Positions 22,028 to 31,175 of a stretch of DNA of 55,317 nucleotides are shown here, piece by piece. The notes under the pieces were generated by a model. That model was given only the letters and a program-made list of their open reading frames with translations, had not been told where the DNA came from and searched no databases. Position 1 is the first letter of the stretch. Each line of letters opens with the position of its first letter. Source of the stretch: an uncultured Planctomycetaceae bacterium (GTDB taxonomy: Bacteria > Planctomycetota > Planctomycetia > Planctomycetales > Planctomycetaceae); NCBI GenBank assembly GCA_903896675.1, contig CAITYU010000215.1:1-55317 (forward strand), given 5' to 3'. A program made the translations under genes and the position numbers.

Positions 22028-23602
22028 ATGTACAAGCTGCTGCTGTGTCTGCGCTACCTGAGAACTCGCTACATTGCGCTGGCCTGCATCATCAGCGTGA
22101 TGCTGGGAGTGGCCACGATGATCGTGGTCAACAGCGTGATGGCCGGGTTCACGACGGAGATGCGCGACCGTCTGCACAACTTTCTGGCCGACATCGTCAT
22201 CGAATCCCGTGGCACTGCCGGCATCGAAGACGCAGCCATGCAGATGGACAGGGTTAAGGCTGCGGCAGGGCAGTATATCGCGGCCATGACGCCGACGATC
22301 GAAATCCCCGGCATGATGACATTTACTGATCCGTGGAGTGGTGAGACCTACACGTCCCCGATCCAGATCCAGGGAATTGACCCGGCCGGCAAGGCTCAGG
22401 TCGGGCCGCTGCAGGATTACCTCGACAGCTACAATCGGATCCTGGAGGATGGGGTTGAAGTTCGCCCCGCTCTGCGGAATCGCGAGGAACCGCTGGGCTG
22501 GGAACTCACGGCTGAAGGTGAAAAGCACTTCCGAATGGTGCAGGAACGCAATCGACTGTTCCTCGAAGATCAGCAGTCGGGACAGCCAGATCCGCAGCCT
22601 CAGGATCCGCAGCCGGAGATGGAGTCACCTGTCTTCGACAGTGAGCCTGTGCCCGTCGCCGACAATGAAACCCCGCAGCAGGAGCCCGCACCGGAGCCGA
22701 TCTTCACCAATGATGACTCGCAGCCACAGGAGCCCGGTGGGCCGCTGCCGGCACGAATTTATCTGGGTGAGGGCCTGATCAGTTTCATGGCCCGCAATCC
22801 GGAGACCGGGAGACAGCAGAAAATCATGATGGTGCAGCCCGGCGATAATGTAATTCTCAGCACCATTACTGCCGGAACTCCGCCGGACGTCACCAAGTTT
22901 CAGGCGACGGTTGTTGACACATTTCGCAGTGGCATGAACGAATATGATTCCAGCATCGTCCTGATGAATCTGGATGCACTGCAGAAATATCGCGGCATGC
23001 ACCTGAAAAATGCCATTTCCTCAATCCACATCCGGCTGACTGATTATTCGCACGCTCCCAAAGTTCTGGCAGCCCTCGAACAGGCCTTCCCACCGGGAAT
23101 GGTGAATATCAGAACGTGGGAGGAAAAGCAGGGAATGCTGCTGTCAGCCGTTGAGGTGGAAACCGCCATCCTGAATGTTCTGCTGTTTCTGATCATCGCT
23201 GTGGCCGGATTCGGTATTCTGGCGATTTTCTACATGATCGTAGTCGAAAAAACGCGGGACATCGGCATTCTGAAATCGCTGGGAGCCAGTTCCGGAGGCG
23301 TGATGTCCATTTTTCTGTCCTATGGGCTCGGACTGGGCATTACGGGCAGTGCGGCGGGAGTCTTCATTGGACTGTTGTTTGTTGAATACATCAACGAGAT
23401 CGAGGATGTGCTGAGCTGGGCAACAGGGCGCAAGGTGTTCGACGAAAAGATTTACTTCTTTCTTGAAATACCCACGCACGTGAACCCGTGGATGGTGTTC
23501 TGGGTGGCAACGGGGGCCATTGCGATCGCCGTACTGGCCAGCATTCTGCCGGCTCGACGCGCGGCTGCACTGCATCCGGTGCGAGCTCTGCGATTTGAAT
23601 GA
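22028..23602 (+). CDS. LolC/LolE-type ABC transporter permease with a Pro/Gln-rich periplasmic insertion
   Basis: 524 aa; GGGTGAGGGAG lies upstream of ATG 22028. The N-terminal membrane helix (YIALACIISVMLGVATMIVV) leads into a MacB-like periplasmic domain. A FtsX domain with three helices follows: LFLIIAVAGFGILAIFYMIV, the coupling motif VEKTRDIGILKSLGAS and the last helix before a PARRAAALHPVRALRFE tail. LolC and LolE are about 400-415 aa. The extra length is largely a low-complexity insertion at about residues 180-240, rich in Pro, Gln and Glu. The ATPase follows 62 bases later. A single permease suggests a homodimer exporting lipoproteins or lipid-like substrates, as in LolF-type systems. 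Substrate not determined. Confidence 0.88.
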   Translation: MYKLLLCLRYLRTRYIALACIISVMLGVATMIVVNSVMAGFTTEMRDRLHNFLADIVIESRGTAGIEDAAMQMDRVKAAAGQYIAAMTPTIEIPGMMTFTDPWSGETYTSPIQIQGIDPAGKAQVGPLQDYLDSYNRILEDGVEVRPALRNREEPLGWELTAEGEKHFRMVQERNRLFLEDQQSGQPDPQPQDPQPEMESPVFDSEPVPVADNETPQQEPAPEPIFTNDDSQPQEPGGPLPARIYLGEGLISFMARNPETGRQQKIMMVQPGDNVILSTITAGTPPDVTKFQATVVDTFRSGMNEYDSSIVLMNLDALQKYRGMHLKNAISSIHIRLTDYSHAPKVLAALEQAFPPGMVNIRTWEEKQGMLLSAVEVETAILNVLLFLIIAVAGFGILAIFYMIVVEKTRDIGILKSLGASSGGVMSIFLSYGLGLGITGSAAGVFIGLLFVEYINEIEDVLSWATGRKVFDEKIYFFLEIPTHVNPWMVFWVATGAIAIAVLASILPARRAAALHPVRALRFE

Positions 23603-23664
23603 CTCCCCATCACGCATCCACTGTTATCTGACATGCTGATACCCGAACTTTCCGGAACTCTGTT

Positions 23665-24423
23665 ATGGCTGAGATTCTGAAAATGACGCAGCCTCTGATT
23701 ACTGCTGAAGCCGTATCGCGGTCCTATCTGAAGGGGCAGCATCAGGTCCCGGTACTGCGCGGCGTCTGTCTGGCGGCGGCCCGGGGAGAATTTGTTTCCG
23801 TGATCGGCCAGAGCGGCTCCGGAAAAAGTACCCTGCTGCATATCATGGGCCTGCTGGATTCTCCGGATGTCGGTGAAGTCCTGCTGGCCGGATCCCGTAT
23901 CGACAATCTCAACAGAGCTGCCCGCGATCAGCTCCGCAACCACGTATTCGGGTTCATCTTCCAGTTTTATCATCTGCTGCCGGAGCTGTCGCTGCTGGAA
24001 AACGTGATGACGCCACTGATGATTCGTCACTCCATCTTCGGCTTCCTGAAACGCCGCCGTGAGATTCGCGACGCCGCGCTCAGCATCCTGCAGCAGGTGG
24101 GACTGGAACATCGGCTGAAACACCGTCCGTCGGAGCTCTCCGGTGGCGAAATGCAGCGCGGGGCGATCGCCCGAGCACTCGTGGGGCAGCCGGAAATTCT
24201 GCTGGCCGATGAGCCCACAGGAAACCTCGATGCCGACACCGGAGCCGGCATCATGGAACTGCTCAATCGCCTGAATCAGGACCAGGGACTCACCATCATC
24301 ATGGTCACTCACGACAATGCCATTGCCTCCCAGGCCCATCGCACTGTGCAACTGGTGCAGGGCCGGATTCAGGCAGCAGGACGAGAAATCACAACTGATC
24401 CCCAGCAGCGCCGTACAGCCTGA
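23665..24423 (+). CDS. LolD/MacB-type ABC transporter ATP-binding protein
   Basis: 252 aa. It has Walker A GQSGSGKST (48-56), the Q-loop region FIFQFYHLLPELSLLENVMTP (read as FQFYHLLPELSLLENV), signature LSGGEMQRGAIARAL (L158 onward), Walker B LLADEPTG with D182-E183, the D-loop NLD and the H-loop VTHD. This is the MJ0796/LolD/MacB class that works with FtsX-domain permeases such as the one just upstream. ATP binding and hydrolysis would drive extraction or export from the outer leaflet of the cytoplasmic membrane. It is complete; the next gene starts 22 bases later. Confidence 0.93.
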   Translation: MAEILKMTQPLITAEAVSRSYLKGQHQVPVLRGVCLAAARGEFVSVIGQSGSGKSTLLHIMGLLDSPDVGEVLLAGSRIDNLNRAARDQLRNHVFGFIFQFYHLLPELSLLENVMTPLMIRHSIFGFLKRRREIRDAALSILQQVGLEHRLKHRPSELSGGEMQRGAIARALVGQPEILLADEPTGNLDADTGAGIMELLNRLNQDQGLTIIMVTHDNAIASQAHRTVQLVQGRIQAAGREITTDPQQRRTA

Positions 24424-24445
24424 CTGGAAATACCGGAGCCTACTG

Positions 24446-24754
24446 ATGATTCATGTACTGGCAACCATCACCGTGCAGCCCGGACGACGTGCCGAGTTTC
24501 TCGAGCACTTCCACCGACTGATGCCACTGGTCCACGCTGAAAACGGCTGCCTCGAATACGGCCCCGCCATCGACATTCAGATCGGACTGCCCAACCCCAC
24601 ACCCTTTCGCGAAGATGTGGTGGTGATTGTTGAGAAGTGGGAAAATCCCGACACTCTCAAAGCGCACCTCGTTGCCCCGCACATGCACGACTACCGAGCC
24701 AAAGTCCGGGAACTGGTGGTCAGCACTGAGCTGCAGGTGCTGGCGCCGGCCTGA
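24446..24754 (+). CDS. Antibiotic biosynthesis monooxygenase (ABM) domain protein
   Basis: 102 aa from ATG 24446, chosen because GGAG lies 8 bases upstream; the longer frame overlaps the ATPase gene. It is one dimeric alpha-beta ferredoxin-like barrel of the ABM family: IHVLATITVQPGRRAEFLEHF, then ENGCLEYGPAID and VIVEKWENPDTLKAHLVAPHM, the same pattern as YgiN-like quinol monooxygenases. Typical roles are cofactor-free oxidation of quinols or aromatic substrates. It is probably translated with the ABC genes but has no obvious link to them. It is convergent with the EboE-like gene, 24 bases apart, with no clear terminator between. Confidence 0.88.
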   Translation: MIHVLATITVQPGRRAEFLEHFHRLMPLVHAENGCLEYGPAIDIQIGLPNPTPFREDVVVIVEKWENPDTLKAHLVAPHMHDYRAKVRELVVSTELQVLAPA

Positions 24755-24778
24755 ACGACGCTGCACGGTTCCGGCAGT

Positions 24779-25963
24779 TCACTCAGCATCCGCCAGCAGT
24801 TCGGCTGCGGACTGCAGCTCCCGGCAGATTCTCTGCCCCAGCGATTCCGCTGCCGCTGCGGAATCCCCCGGCATGACCGGCCACGTGTAAGTCTCAACTT
24901 CCAGATGCGGTGCGTAATTCAGCCGAGCGACCTGCTTCAGTGCCGCAGCCAGATCGGCTCGCGTCGTCTTCAGGGGACCAAGCGATTCGGCAAAAATCGG
25001 CACGTGGAAGTGCACACGCCACTCGTCCGCCTCAAGAAAGTGATCCGGAGGATTCCTCAGCAGGTCCTCCCGCTGCAGATCCAGCCGAGACTGCACCGTG
25101 CCATCAGCGAAACGAGCAAACGTCTGGTGCAGATAACGCGGTTCGGCAAAGGAACACAGCAGTTCACGCCCGGCCCGGTTTCTGGCAGGGTTCTCCAGCA
25201 CCACTGCATTCGTGATGTGTACCTTGTTGATGCGAATGCCTGCCTCATCAAAATCCCGAATGGACTGTGCCACATTCTCGAATTCCACAGCCTGGTGACA
25301 GACATCAAAGCACAGGCCGATATATTCACGCACCAGCGGTTCACAGCCCAGCGCATCCGCCTGCTCGTACAGACCTCGCATCACCGGAAGACTGCGGCTG
25401 TGAGTCGCGGACAGTTCACAGAATGGCTCCGGCTCCAGGCCCAGACGGATTCGTCGCCCCGTTGTGTCGTACAATGCCTTCAGTCCTCGAGCCAACTGGA
25501 TCAGTTGCGCATAACACTGAGCCCTGAACCCGGCCGACTGCGGATTCATCAGACCTCCCAGCGGCACCGTCGAAAGACTGCCCTCACCACCCGGAGGCAG
25601 CAGTTTTGCCAGAACCTCTGCACACTGCTGCGTGTACCGCAGCCTCGAATGACTGGCCCAGTCCGGCAGATAGACATGCTCCTTGACACGCTCCCCGTGG
25701 AAATCACCGAAGGGAAATGTATTCAGAGTAAAACAGGTCAGGTCATGCTGCCACAGAGTCTGCGCCAGAGATTCCAGTGCCGCTTCGCTGGAAGATACCT
25801 CCTCGACAACACTGCCGGCCAGCCAGAGACCGGCGGCTACAGGGAAGCCGGCTGAGGCCCGCGCTTCTGCGGCATACTGTGACAACCCCGCATTCACCTC
25901 GCTGACTGTGCGGGCGGGATGAACGTTGGTGCAGTAACTGAGCGGAAGACCCGAAATCGTCAT
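24779..25963 (-). CDS. eboE: EboE-like TIM-barrel protein (xylose-isomerase-like superfamily)
   Basis: 394 aa. The N-terminal pattern LSYCTNVHPARTVSEV, the segment FTLNTFPFGDFHGERVKEHVYLPDW, and GSLSTVPLGG are distinctive of the EboE (metabolite traffic) family. Later EPEPFCELSATHS and GLCFDVCHQAVEF supply carboxylate and His residues at the barrel mouth typical of xylose-isomerase-like TIM barrels. EboE belongs to the ebo clusters linked to trafficking or modification of prenylated and other secondary metabolites in cyanobacteria, algae and some bacteria. Here no other ebo gene is visible; it starts 8 bases after a DUF1501 gene, which in turn overlaps a ceramidase-fold gene. It lacks a signal peptide, so it probably acts in the cytoplasm, perhaps on a product released by the secreted partners. 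That last step is inference. Confidence 0.82.
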   Translation of the reverse strand: MTISGLPLSYCTNVHPARTVSEVNAGLSQYAAEARASAGFPVAAGLWLAGSVVEEVSSSEAALESLAQTLWQHDLTCFTLNTFPFGDFHGERVKEHVYLPDWASHSRLRYTQQCAEVLAKLLPPGGEGSLSTVPLGGLMNPQSAGFRAQCYAQLIQLARGLKALYDTTGRRIRLGLEPEPFCELSATHSRSLPVMRGLYEQADALGCEPLVREYIGLCFDVCHQAVEFENVAQSIRDFDEAGIRINKVHITNAVVLENPARNRAGRELLCSFAEPRYLHQTFARFADGTVQSRLDLQREDLLRNPPDHFLEADEWRVHFHVPIFAESLGPLKTTRADLAAALKQVARLNYAPHLEVETYTWPVMPGDSAAAAESLGQRICRELQSAAELLADAE

Positions 25964-25971
25964 GAAAAACC

Positions 25972-27414
25972 TCAGGAAATGATCTCACTCACGACTCGAC
26001 ATTCCCGCTGATCCGTCAGCGTCTGCAGCCTTGAATTGTGCAGAAACGTCACCTTCGAATGGTCACAGCCAAACAGGTGCAGCAGCGTCGCCTGGTAATC
26101 GTTTGCCGTAACGCGATTCACCACGGCAGAATGTCCCAGCGGATCCGTTTCGCCCCACGTCATACCTCCTCGTATTCCGCCACCAGCCAGCCACATACTG
26201 AATCCCTGGCCGTTGTGATCACGTCCGCTCTCCTGCGGATTGCCATGATTCTCTGTCACAGGCAGCCGACCGATTTCACCGCCCCAGTGCACAATCGTCG
26301 TGTCCAGCAGACCTCGCTGCTTCAGGTCCTTCACCAGTGCCGCTGACGGCTGATCCGTACGACGACAGACAGCAGGCAGCTCGGAACGAATGCTTCGATG
26401 ATTGTCCCACGGCTGCCCGCCCAGAAACAACTGCACGAATCTTACACCACGCTCCACCAGCCGACGGGCAATCAGACAGCGAGTCCCGTATTCGCGTGTG
26501 GCGTCCTGGTCCAGACCATACATCTGCCGAGTCGCCTGGGTCTCCTGCGACAGATCCAGAGCCTCAGCAGCGGCGACCTGCATCCGAGCAGCCAGCTCGT
26601 AGGATGCAATCCTCGCTTCCAGATCCGTCTCACCCGGATACTTCCGCTGATGCAGTCGATTCAGGCTGCTCAGCAGATTCAGATTCTGCCGCTGCGGTAT
26701 TCCGGCCAGATGTGCCGGCGGTGCCAGATTCAATATGCGAGGCTCCTGCGGACGAAGTACCGTCCCCTGAAACATCGCCGGCATCCAGCCACTGGACCAG
26801 TTCAGCACGCCGTCCACCGGATGTCCACCCGGATCCGTCAGCACCATGTATGCCGGCAGGTTCTGATTCTCTGTCCCCAGCGCGTACGAAACCCAGCTGC
26901 CAAGTGCAGGACGTCCGGTGACCGCTGGTATGCCGGCATTCAGGTAACGAATCGACACTTCATGGCCGTTGAAGCCGGTGTGCATCGAACGAATGACACA
27001 CAGATCATCCACAATCTCCGCCGTATGCGGCAGCAGTTCAGAAACCTCCGTGCCACACTGCCCGTGCGGTCGGAATCTCCACGGACTGCCCATCAGCCTG
27101 CGGCTGGCCCGGTTTACAAAACTGTAGGTGATCTCCCCCTGATAGTCCGTGCCACTGTACTTCGTCAGCTCAGGTCGCGGATCCAGCAGATCCATGTGAG
27201 ATGGCCCGCCGTGCATGAACAGCGAAATCATGGCTTTCGCACGAGGCGGGCCTGCGGGAACACGTGGCAGCAGGTCAAAGGAGGTTCCTGCGGCGGCTAC
27301 TTCCGGAGGAGCCCCCGTTGCCCGGTCATCAGCAAGCAGCGTTGCCAGAGCCACGCCACCGAATCCCAGCGCCTGCCGACACAGGATGTCACGTCGCGAA
27401 TACTGTGCTGTCAT
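25972..27414 (-). CDS. DUF1501 secreted protein, second copy
   Basis: 480 aa. A Tat-like leader SRRDILCRQALGFGGVALA is followed by PRAKAMISLFMHGGPSHMDLLDPRPEL, given here by its core [61 protein letters not shown]; and GGEIGRLPVTE with [20 protein letters not shown]. The alkaline-phosphatase-like fold is expected. Its start overlaps the stop of the upstream ceramidase-fold gene by 4 bases, so translation is coupled, and the EboE-like gene follows after 8 bases. No PSD1 partner is present, unlike the copy at 14919-16376. The His of HGGPSH and the downstream RDHN could be metal ligands. Activity unknown. Confidence 0.92.
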   Translation of the reverse strand: MTAQYSRRDILCRQALGFGGVALATLLADDRATGAPPEVAAAGTSFDLLPRVPAGPPRAKAMISLFMHGGPSHMDLLDPRPELTKYSGTDYQGEITYSFVNRASRRLMGSPWRFRPHGQCGTEVSELLPHTAEIVDDLCVIRSMHTGFNGHEVSIRYLNAGIPAVTGRPALGSWVSYALGTENQNLPAYMVLTDPGGHPVDGVLNWSSGWMPAMFQGTVLRPQEPRILNLAPPAHLAGIPQRQNLNLLSSLNRLHQRKYPGETDLEARIASYELAARMQVAAAEALDLSQETQATRQMYGLDQDATREYGTRCLIARRLVERGVRFVQLFLGGQPWDNHRSIRSELPAVCRRTDQPSAALVKDLKQRGLLDTTIVHWGGEIGRLPVTENHGNPQESGRDHNGQGFSMWLAGGGIRGGMTWGETDPLGHSAVVNRVTANDYQATLLHLFGCDHSKVTFLHNSRLQTLTDQRECRVVSEIIS

Positions 27415-28814
27415 TTCTGCACTTCACCCTTCTTCGCCACTGCTGCATGCAGCGACCGAACCTCGCGGATGATGTGCTCTTCCACATCGGCAGACCACTT
27501 CGTGGGCAACCCGTAGTAAATCATTGCCGATTCACCCTCATAGCCCCCCTCCATCAGCACTCGGCGAGACGGAATATAGGCCATCACATCGTTGCTGTAG
27601 CCGGCCACCCACGAGCGATCTCTGGCAAGCTCCTGCTGAATCCTCAGGCTGTAATCCACCACCACCTCGCCACCAAGAAAGGTCAGAGTCGCAGCGTCCC
27701 CCAGCGACCAGACCTGGATTGGATAAGGGTATGCCTGAGCAAGGCTGCCGTGCTCCTCAAACTGACGGATCAGTCCACGTGCACGACGGACAAGATACAC
27801 ATTCTCTGACTTCAGATCCTGCTCCACCTGCTCACGCGTGGGCAGAGTATCCAGCGCCAGATCAATCTCCCGGTACACCGTCGACAGACTGCCCTGCACC
27901 GGAGTCTGCTGGGCGGCCAGTGCCTGATCCACGGCGACCGCCGCCTGCCGACCATACTCCATCGCCAGCTCGACCGTGCGCCGCGGCAGCGGATTCTGGT
28001 CAGCACCACAGCCGGCCCAGAAGAGCGCAATCGTCCCGGGATGAGCCTTCTCGATTTCCAGTTGAGCAAATCCGGGCCAGTCCCCGCACCAGTCCATACC
28101 GCTGAGCACCGTGGCATGGCACGCATAACCGAACAGCACAGCGATCAGTTTGCCGTCAGCAGCCCGAGCAGCCAGCACGGGGACACGATGATCGACCGGG
28201 CCCACCAGCTTGCCCTCCGCACGCAGCATCGGAACATCCGGCTCACGGTTGTTGCGACGATTCACTGCAAACTTCGCTACTCCCTCAGACACCTGCAGCT
28301 GGACCGGCTGCAAAGCCGCTACTGCCTGATCGGCTGCCGTTACACACCAGTCCGTCAGCAGGCCCGTGTACTGCTGCACCAACTGCTGCTGGGATGGCTC
28401 AAGGGAATACATGCTGAGCAGATTCGTACCGACAACGGGACCGGAATGAGTATGCGATGTCGCAATCGCCACCTGATCCCGGGAGAGCTGATGCCGTTCC
28501 TGGATCCTGCGACAGATCTGCTGCGATGTCGCCCGATCAATACCCACCAGATCGCAGGTCAGCAGAACAGCAGTCCGCCCGCCCGGGTCTCGCAGCGCCA
28601 GCGCCTTGACGAACAGATCGTGAATCTTACCCTGAGCCGGACGGTCACGGGACGCATAGCCCGACATCCACATGGCCTCGGGTGGCGTAATCACCACGGC
28701 AGCAGCGCCTGCCTGCCAGGTCTGAGTACCTGACAGGGGCTCAGACGATCCGGCCAGCGCCGATGCCACCGGAAGAAACACAGAACAGACGAGGAACAGC
28801 GCGAGCCATCGCAT
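27411..28814 (-). CDS. Secreted ceramidase-fold protein, second copy, active-site variant
   Basis: 467 aa from ATG 28814, which begins a signal peptide (MRWLALFLVCSVFLPVASALA) and has GGAGCG upstream; an in-frame ATG at 28877 is less likely. It contains GAAAVVITPPEAMWMSGYA, VLLTCDLVGIDRA, the metal-binding SHTHSG (H121, H123), FGYACHATVL and FWAGCGADQNPLPR. As in the copy at 13176-14675, the nucleophilic Ser of neutral ceramidases (GDVSPN) is Asn (N274). The family name therefore describes fold rather than proven activity. It heads a tight three-gene operon with a DUF1501 protein and an EboE-like protein. A secreted metal-dependent hydrolase acting on a lipid or glycolipid is a reasonable guess. 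Confidence 0.87.
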   Translation of the reverse strand: MRWLALFLVCSVFLPVASALAGSSEPLSGTQTWQAGAAAVVITPPEAMWMSGYASRDRPAQGKIHDLFVKALALRDPGGRTAVLLTCDLVGIDRATSQQICRRIQERHQLSRDQVAIATSHTHSGPVVGTNLLSMYSLEPSQQQLVQQYTGLLTDWCVTAADQAVAALQPVQLQVSEGVAKFAVNRRNNREPDVPMLRAEGKLVGPVDHRVPVLAARAADGKLIAVLFGYACHATVLSGMDWCGDWPGFAQLEIEKAHPGTIALFWAGCGADQNPLPRRTVELAMEYGRQAAVAVDQALAAQQTPVQGSLSTVYREIDLALDTLPTREQVEQDLKSENVYLVRRARGLIRQFEEHGSLAQAYPYPIQVWSLGDAATLTFLGGEVVVDYSLRIQQELARDRSWVAGYSNDVMAYIPSRRVLMEGGYEGESAMIYYGLPTKWSADVEEHIIREVRSLHAAVAKKGEVQK

Positions 28815-28932
28815 AAGACGCTCCGGCAGATCTGGATCGTGGTGGGAAAATGTCACGGCGGGAGGCGATGCAGACACCGCCAGCAGCCATCTTCCCTGGT
28901 TTTTCAGCCTGAAGCAAGCGAATCCTCAGACT

Positions 28933-31119
28933 TCAACCCGCCCCATCTTCGAATTCCGTCGCCAGTTCCTCAGCCAGCCGTTTATGCACATCCGCCATCT
29001 TGTCGTCACGCAGTGCTCTGTAGGTGGTTTCCAGAAGCTGATGAATCTCCGGATTGTTCTTCTGATACTGAACCGATCGCACCAGATCCTTCAACGCGGC
29101 GTCCCAGCGTTCCAGTTGCACGTTGATCTCGCCATGAGTTCCCAGAGCTTCCGGATTGTCCGGGATCAGAGCCAGTGCCTGCTCAGAAAGCTCGAGCGCT
29201 CTGCCCCTCTCTTCCGGACGGCCGCGCACGAGTGAGAGTGCCAGATTGTTCAACACCATCGGATCGCGGCTGCGGGAAATGGCATTCGCCTGCTCCAGCC
29301 AGCCAATTGCACGGTCATACCGTTTCATCAGCAGCGCGTGCATGCCCAGCAGATTGAGCGCCAGAACTCCAGTCTGACCGTTCAACCGCAACTGCTTCGT
29401 TGCCTCCTCCGCCAGCGGCGCCGCAGGGTGCGTTGACAGACTCAGGCGACTGAGCCGTTCGACGGCCGACAGAAGACTTCTTTCACTGCGAGACGCTTCC
29501 TGCAGCAGTTGCAGCATTTCAGCCCCATCTGCATCGCCAAAATCAATATCCTCCGCTTTACGGACTTTCACCAGTGCCGCTGATGAATAGCCCGTGATCG
29601 AGTCAAACTCCTCAAGGCATGCGCGGGCATACAACTGCAGCAGTTGCTCCTCCAGACTGCTGAGATTCTTCGGCAGTCCAGCCACCTTTTCAGCCAGAGA
29701 CAGACGCGAATCCCGCGGCCGCTTCAGCAGCAGCAGAGATTCCGCACGCTCAATCAGCACCAGACTGTCTCCCGGATTTTCAGACAGTCTTGCATCGCTC
29801 TGCTGAATCAGTTCCATCAGCATCTTCTCTCCGTCTGCCGCCATACCGGCTTCCAGCATCAGCCGCGCCAGGGATACCCGGAGTTCGGGGCGAGCCTCAG
29901 CGACGGGACGCATCGTTTCCACCGCTTCAGCATTCAGTCCGGCAAGAAACTGCAACTGACACAGCAGCAGCCTTGCGTCCATGTTTTCAGGTTCCTTCTG
30001 TAACAGCTGCTGCCAGTGGTCAGTCGCGGACTGCCACTGCGTCGGCTCTATGGCCGCACCCAGAGACCGCAGATTGGTCAGCAACTGCACAGCCTGCCTG
30101 TTGGCAGGATCCAGCCTGACAGCCTCGAGCACCAGCGGAATGCAGCCGTCACGATTCAGCGGAGTCATCCCCAGACGCTGCTCAGCCACCGTAATGCTGA
30201 GGTCAGCGAGAGCTGTTCTGAGTGCTGCATCTTCCGGTTTCTGGTTCAGTCCGGACACCAGAACTTCACGTGCACTGTTAAAGTCCTTCAGCAGGATCCA
30301 CGCGCGAGCCAGTGAAATGCGGACGGCGGAATTCGAGCGATCTTTTTCCAGCAGATTGCTGAGCTCCGTCACGGCTTTGCGAGCAGCCGCGTCCACATCT
30401 TCGGCAGGACGCTGGTTTTCCCGCTTCAGTATCGCGATGTCCAGATTCAGCTCCGGACGATTGCGCGAAGCAATACTCAGATGCTTCTCTGCCAGCGACA
30501 GCTCATTCGTCATGACATAGAAGCCAGCCAGCAGTTCGTGAGCGATGGCGTTGTCGGGCGACGCTTCAATTGCCTTCTGCAACTGCTGCTCAATCTGCTC
30601 CTTCGACAGTCTCTGAATCGGCTCCGGAGTCAGTGACTGCTGCACCAGCCAGATGCGAGCCTCAGCATAGCCAGGCAAATTGTCAGGCGCCAGGGCAGCA
30701 ATCTGCTGAAGCCCCTCAGTTCTGCGGCCGGACTTCACCAGAAACTGCCCCAGACGCATCCGATACTGGTAATCACCGGGCTGCAGATTGCACAACGCTC
30801 TCAGACACGTTTCCTGCAATTCCAGATTTTCCGCCGTGATGGCCCCGTTATATCTTTCTTCGTATCTGCGCAGAACTTCCAGTTGCGATGAATGTCGCAC
30901 CCACCAGTAACACCCAGCCCCACCACCGGCAAACACCAGAAATGGCAGTGCTACCAGCACGGCAAAGTAGTTGCGGGAAAATATCCAGCACTCCACCATT
31001 CCATACAGAAACTGAATGGAATAAGACGGATTCAGCACCTGCAGCACTGACGGCAGGGCGCGACTGCCGTAAGCGTCTTGACCGTGATTCTTCGTCGGGC
31101 GGACAGATTGTTCAGACAC
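28933..31119 (-). CDS. Large membrane-anchored TPR protein next to the exosortase gene
   Basis: 728 aa from a GTG start at 31119 with GGAG 7 bases upstream. A cytoplasmic tail of about 50 residues leads to one membrane helix (YFAVLVALPFLVFAGGGAGC, about 51-70), and the rest is a long array of TPR-like helical hairpins. Recognisable units include LALIPDNPEALGTHGEINVQ and NPMVLNNLALSL-like SRDPMVLNNLALSLVRG near the C-terminus. It starts 56 bases after the exosortase stop, so the two are probably co-transcribed. TPR proteins of this shape often accompany exosortase systems (for example PrsT-like proteins), where they may help with assembly of surface polymer. That link is inferred from position only. 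Confidence 0.8.
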   Translation of the reverse strand: MSEQSVRPTKNHGQDAYGSRALPSVLQVLNPSYSIQFLYGMVECWIFSRNYFAVLVALPFLVFAGGGAGCYWWVRHSSQLEVLRRYEERYNGAITAENLELQETCLRALCNLQPGDYQYRMRLGQFLVKSGRRTEGLQQIAALAPDNLPGYAEARIWLVQQSLTPEPIQRLSKEQIEQQLQKAIEASPDNAIAHELLAGFYVMTNELSLAEKHLSIASRNRPELNLDIAILKRENQRPAEDVDAAARKAVTELSNLLEKDRSNSAVRISLARAWILLKDFNSAREVLVSGLNQKPEDAALRTALADLSITVAEQRLGMTPLNRDGCIPLVLEAVRLDPANRQAVQLLTNLRSLGAAIEPTQWQSATDHWQQLLQKEPENMDARLLLCQLQFLAGLNAEAVETMRPVAEARPELRVSLARLMLEAGMAADGEKMLMELIQQSDARLSENPGDSLVLIERAESLLLLKRPRDSRLSLAEKVAGLPKNLSSLEEQLLQLYARACLEEFDSITGYSSAALVKVRKAEDIDFGDADGAEMLQLLQEASRSERSLLSAVERLSRLSLSTHPAAPLAEEATKQLRLNGQTGVLALNLLGMHALLMKRYDRAIGWLEQANAISRSRDPMVLNNLALSLVRGRPEERGRALELSEQALALIPDNPEALGTHGEINVQLERWDAALKDLVRSVQYQKNNPEIHQLLETTYRALRDDKMADVHKRLAEELATEFEDGAG

Positions 31120-31175
31120 GTACCTTCTCCAGTTTCACACACCTGAACCAACGAATCTCTATCGGCACAATCGCG

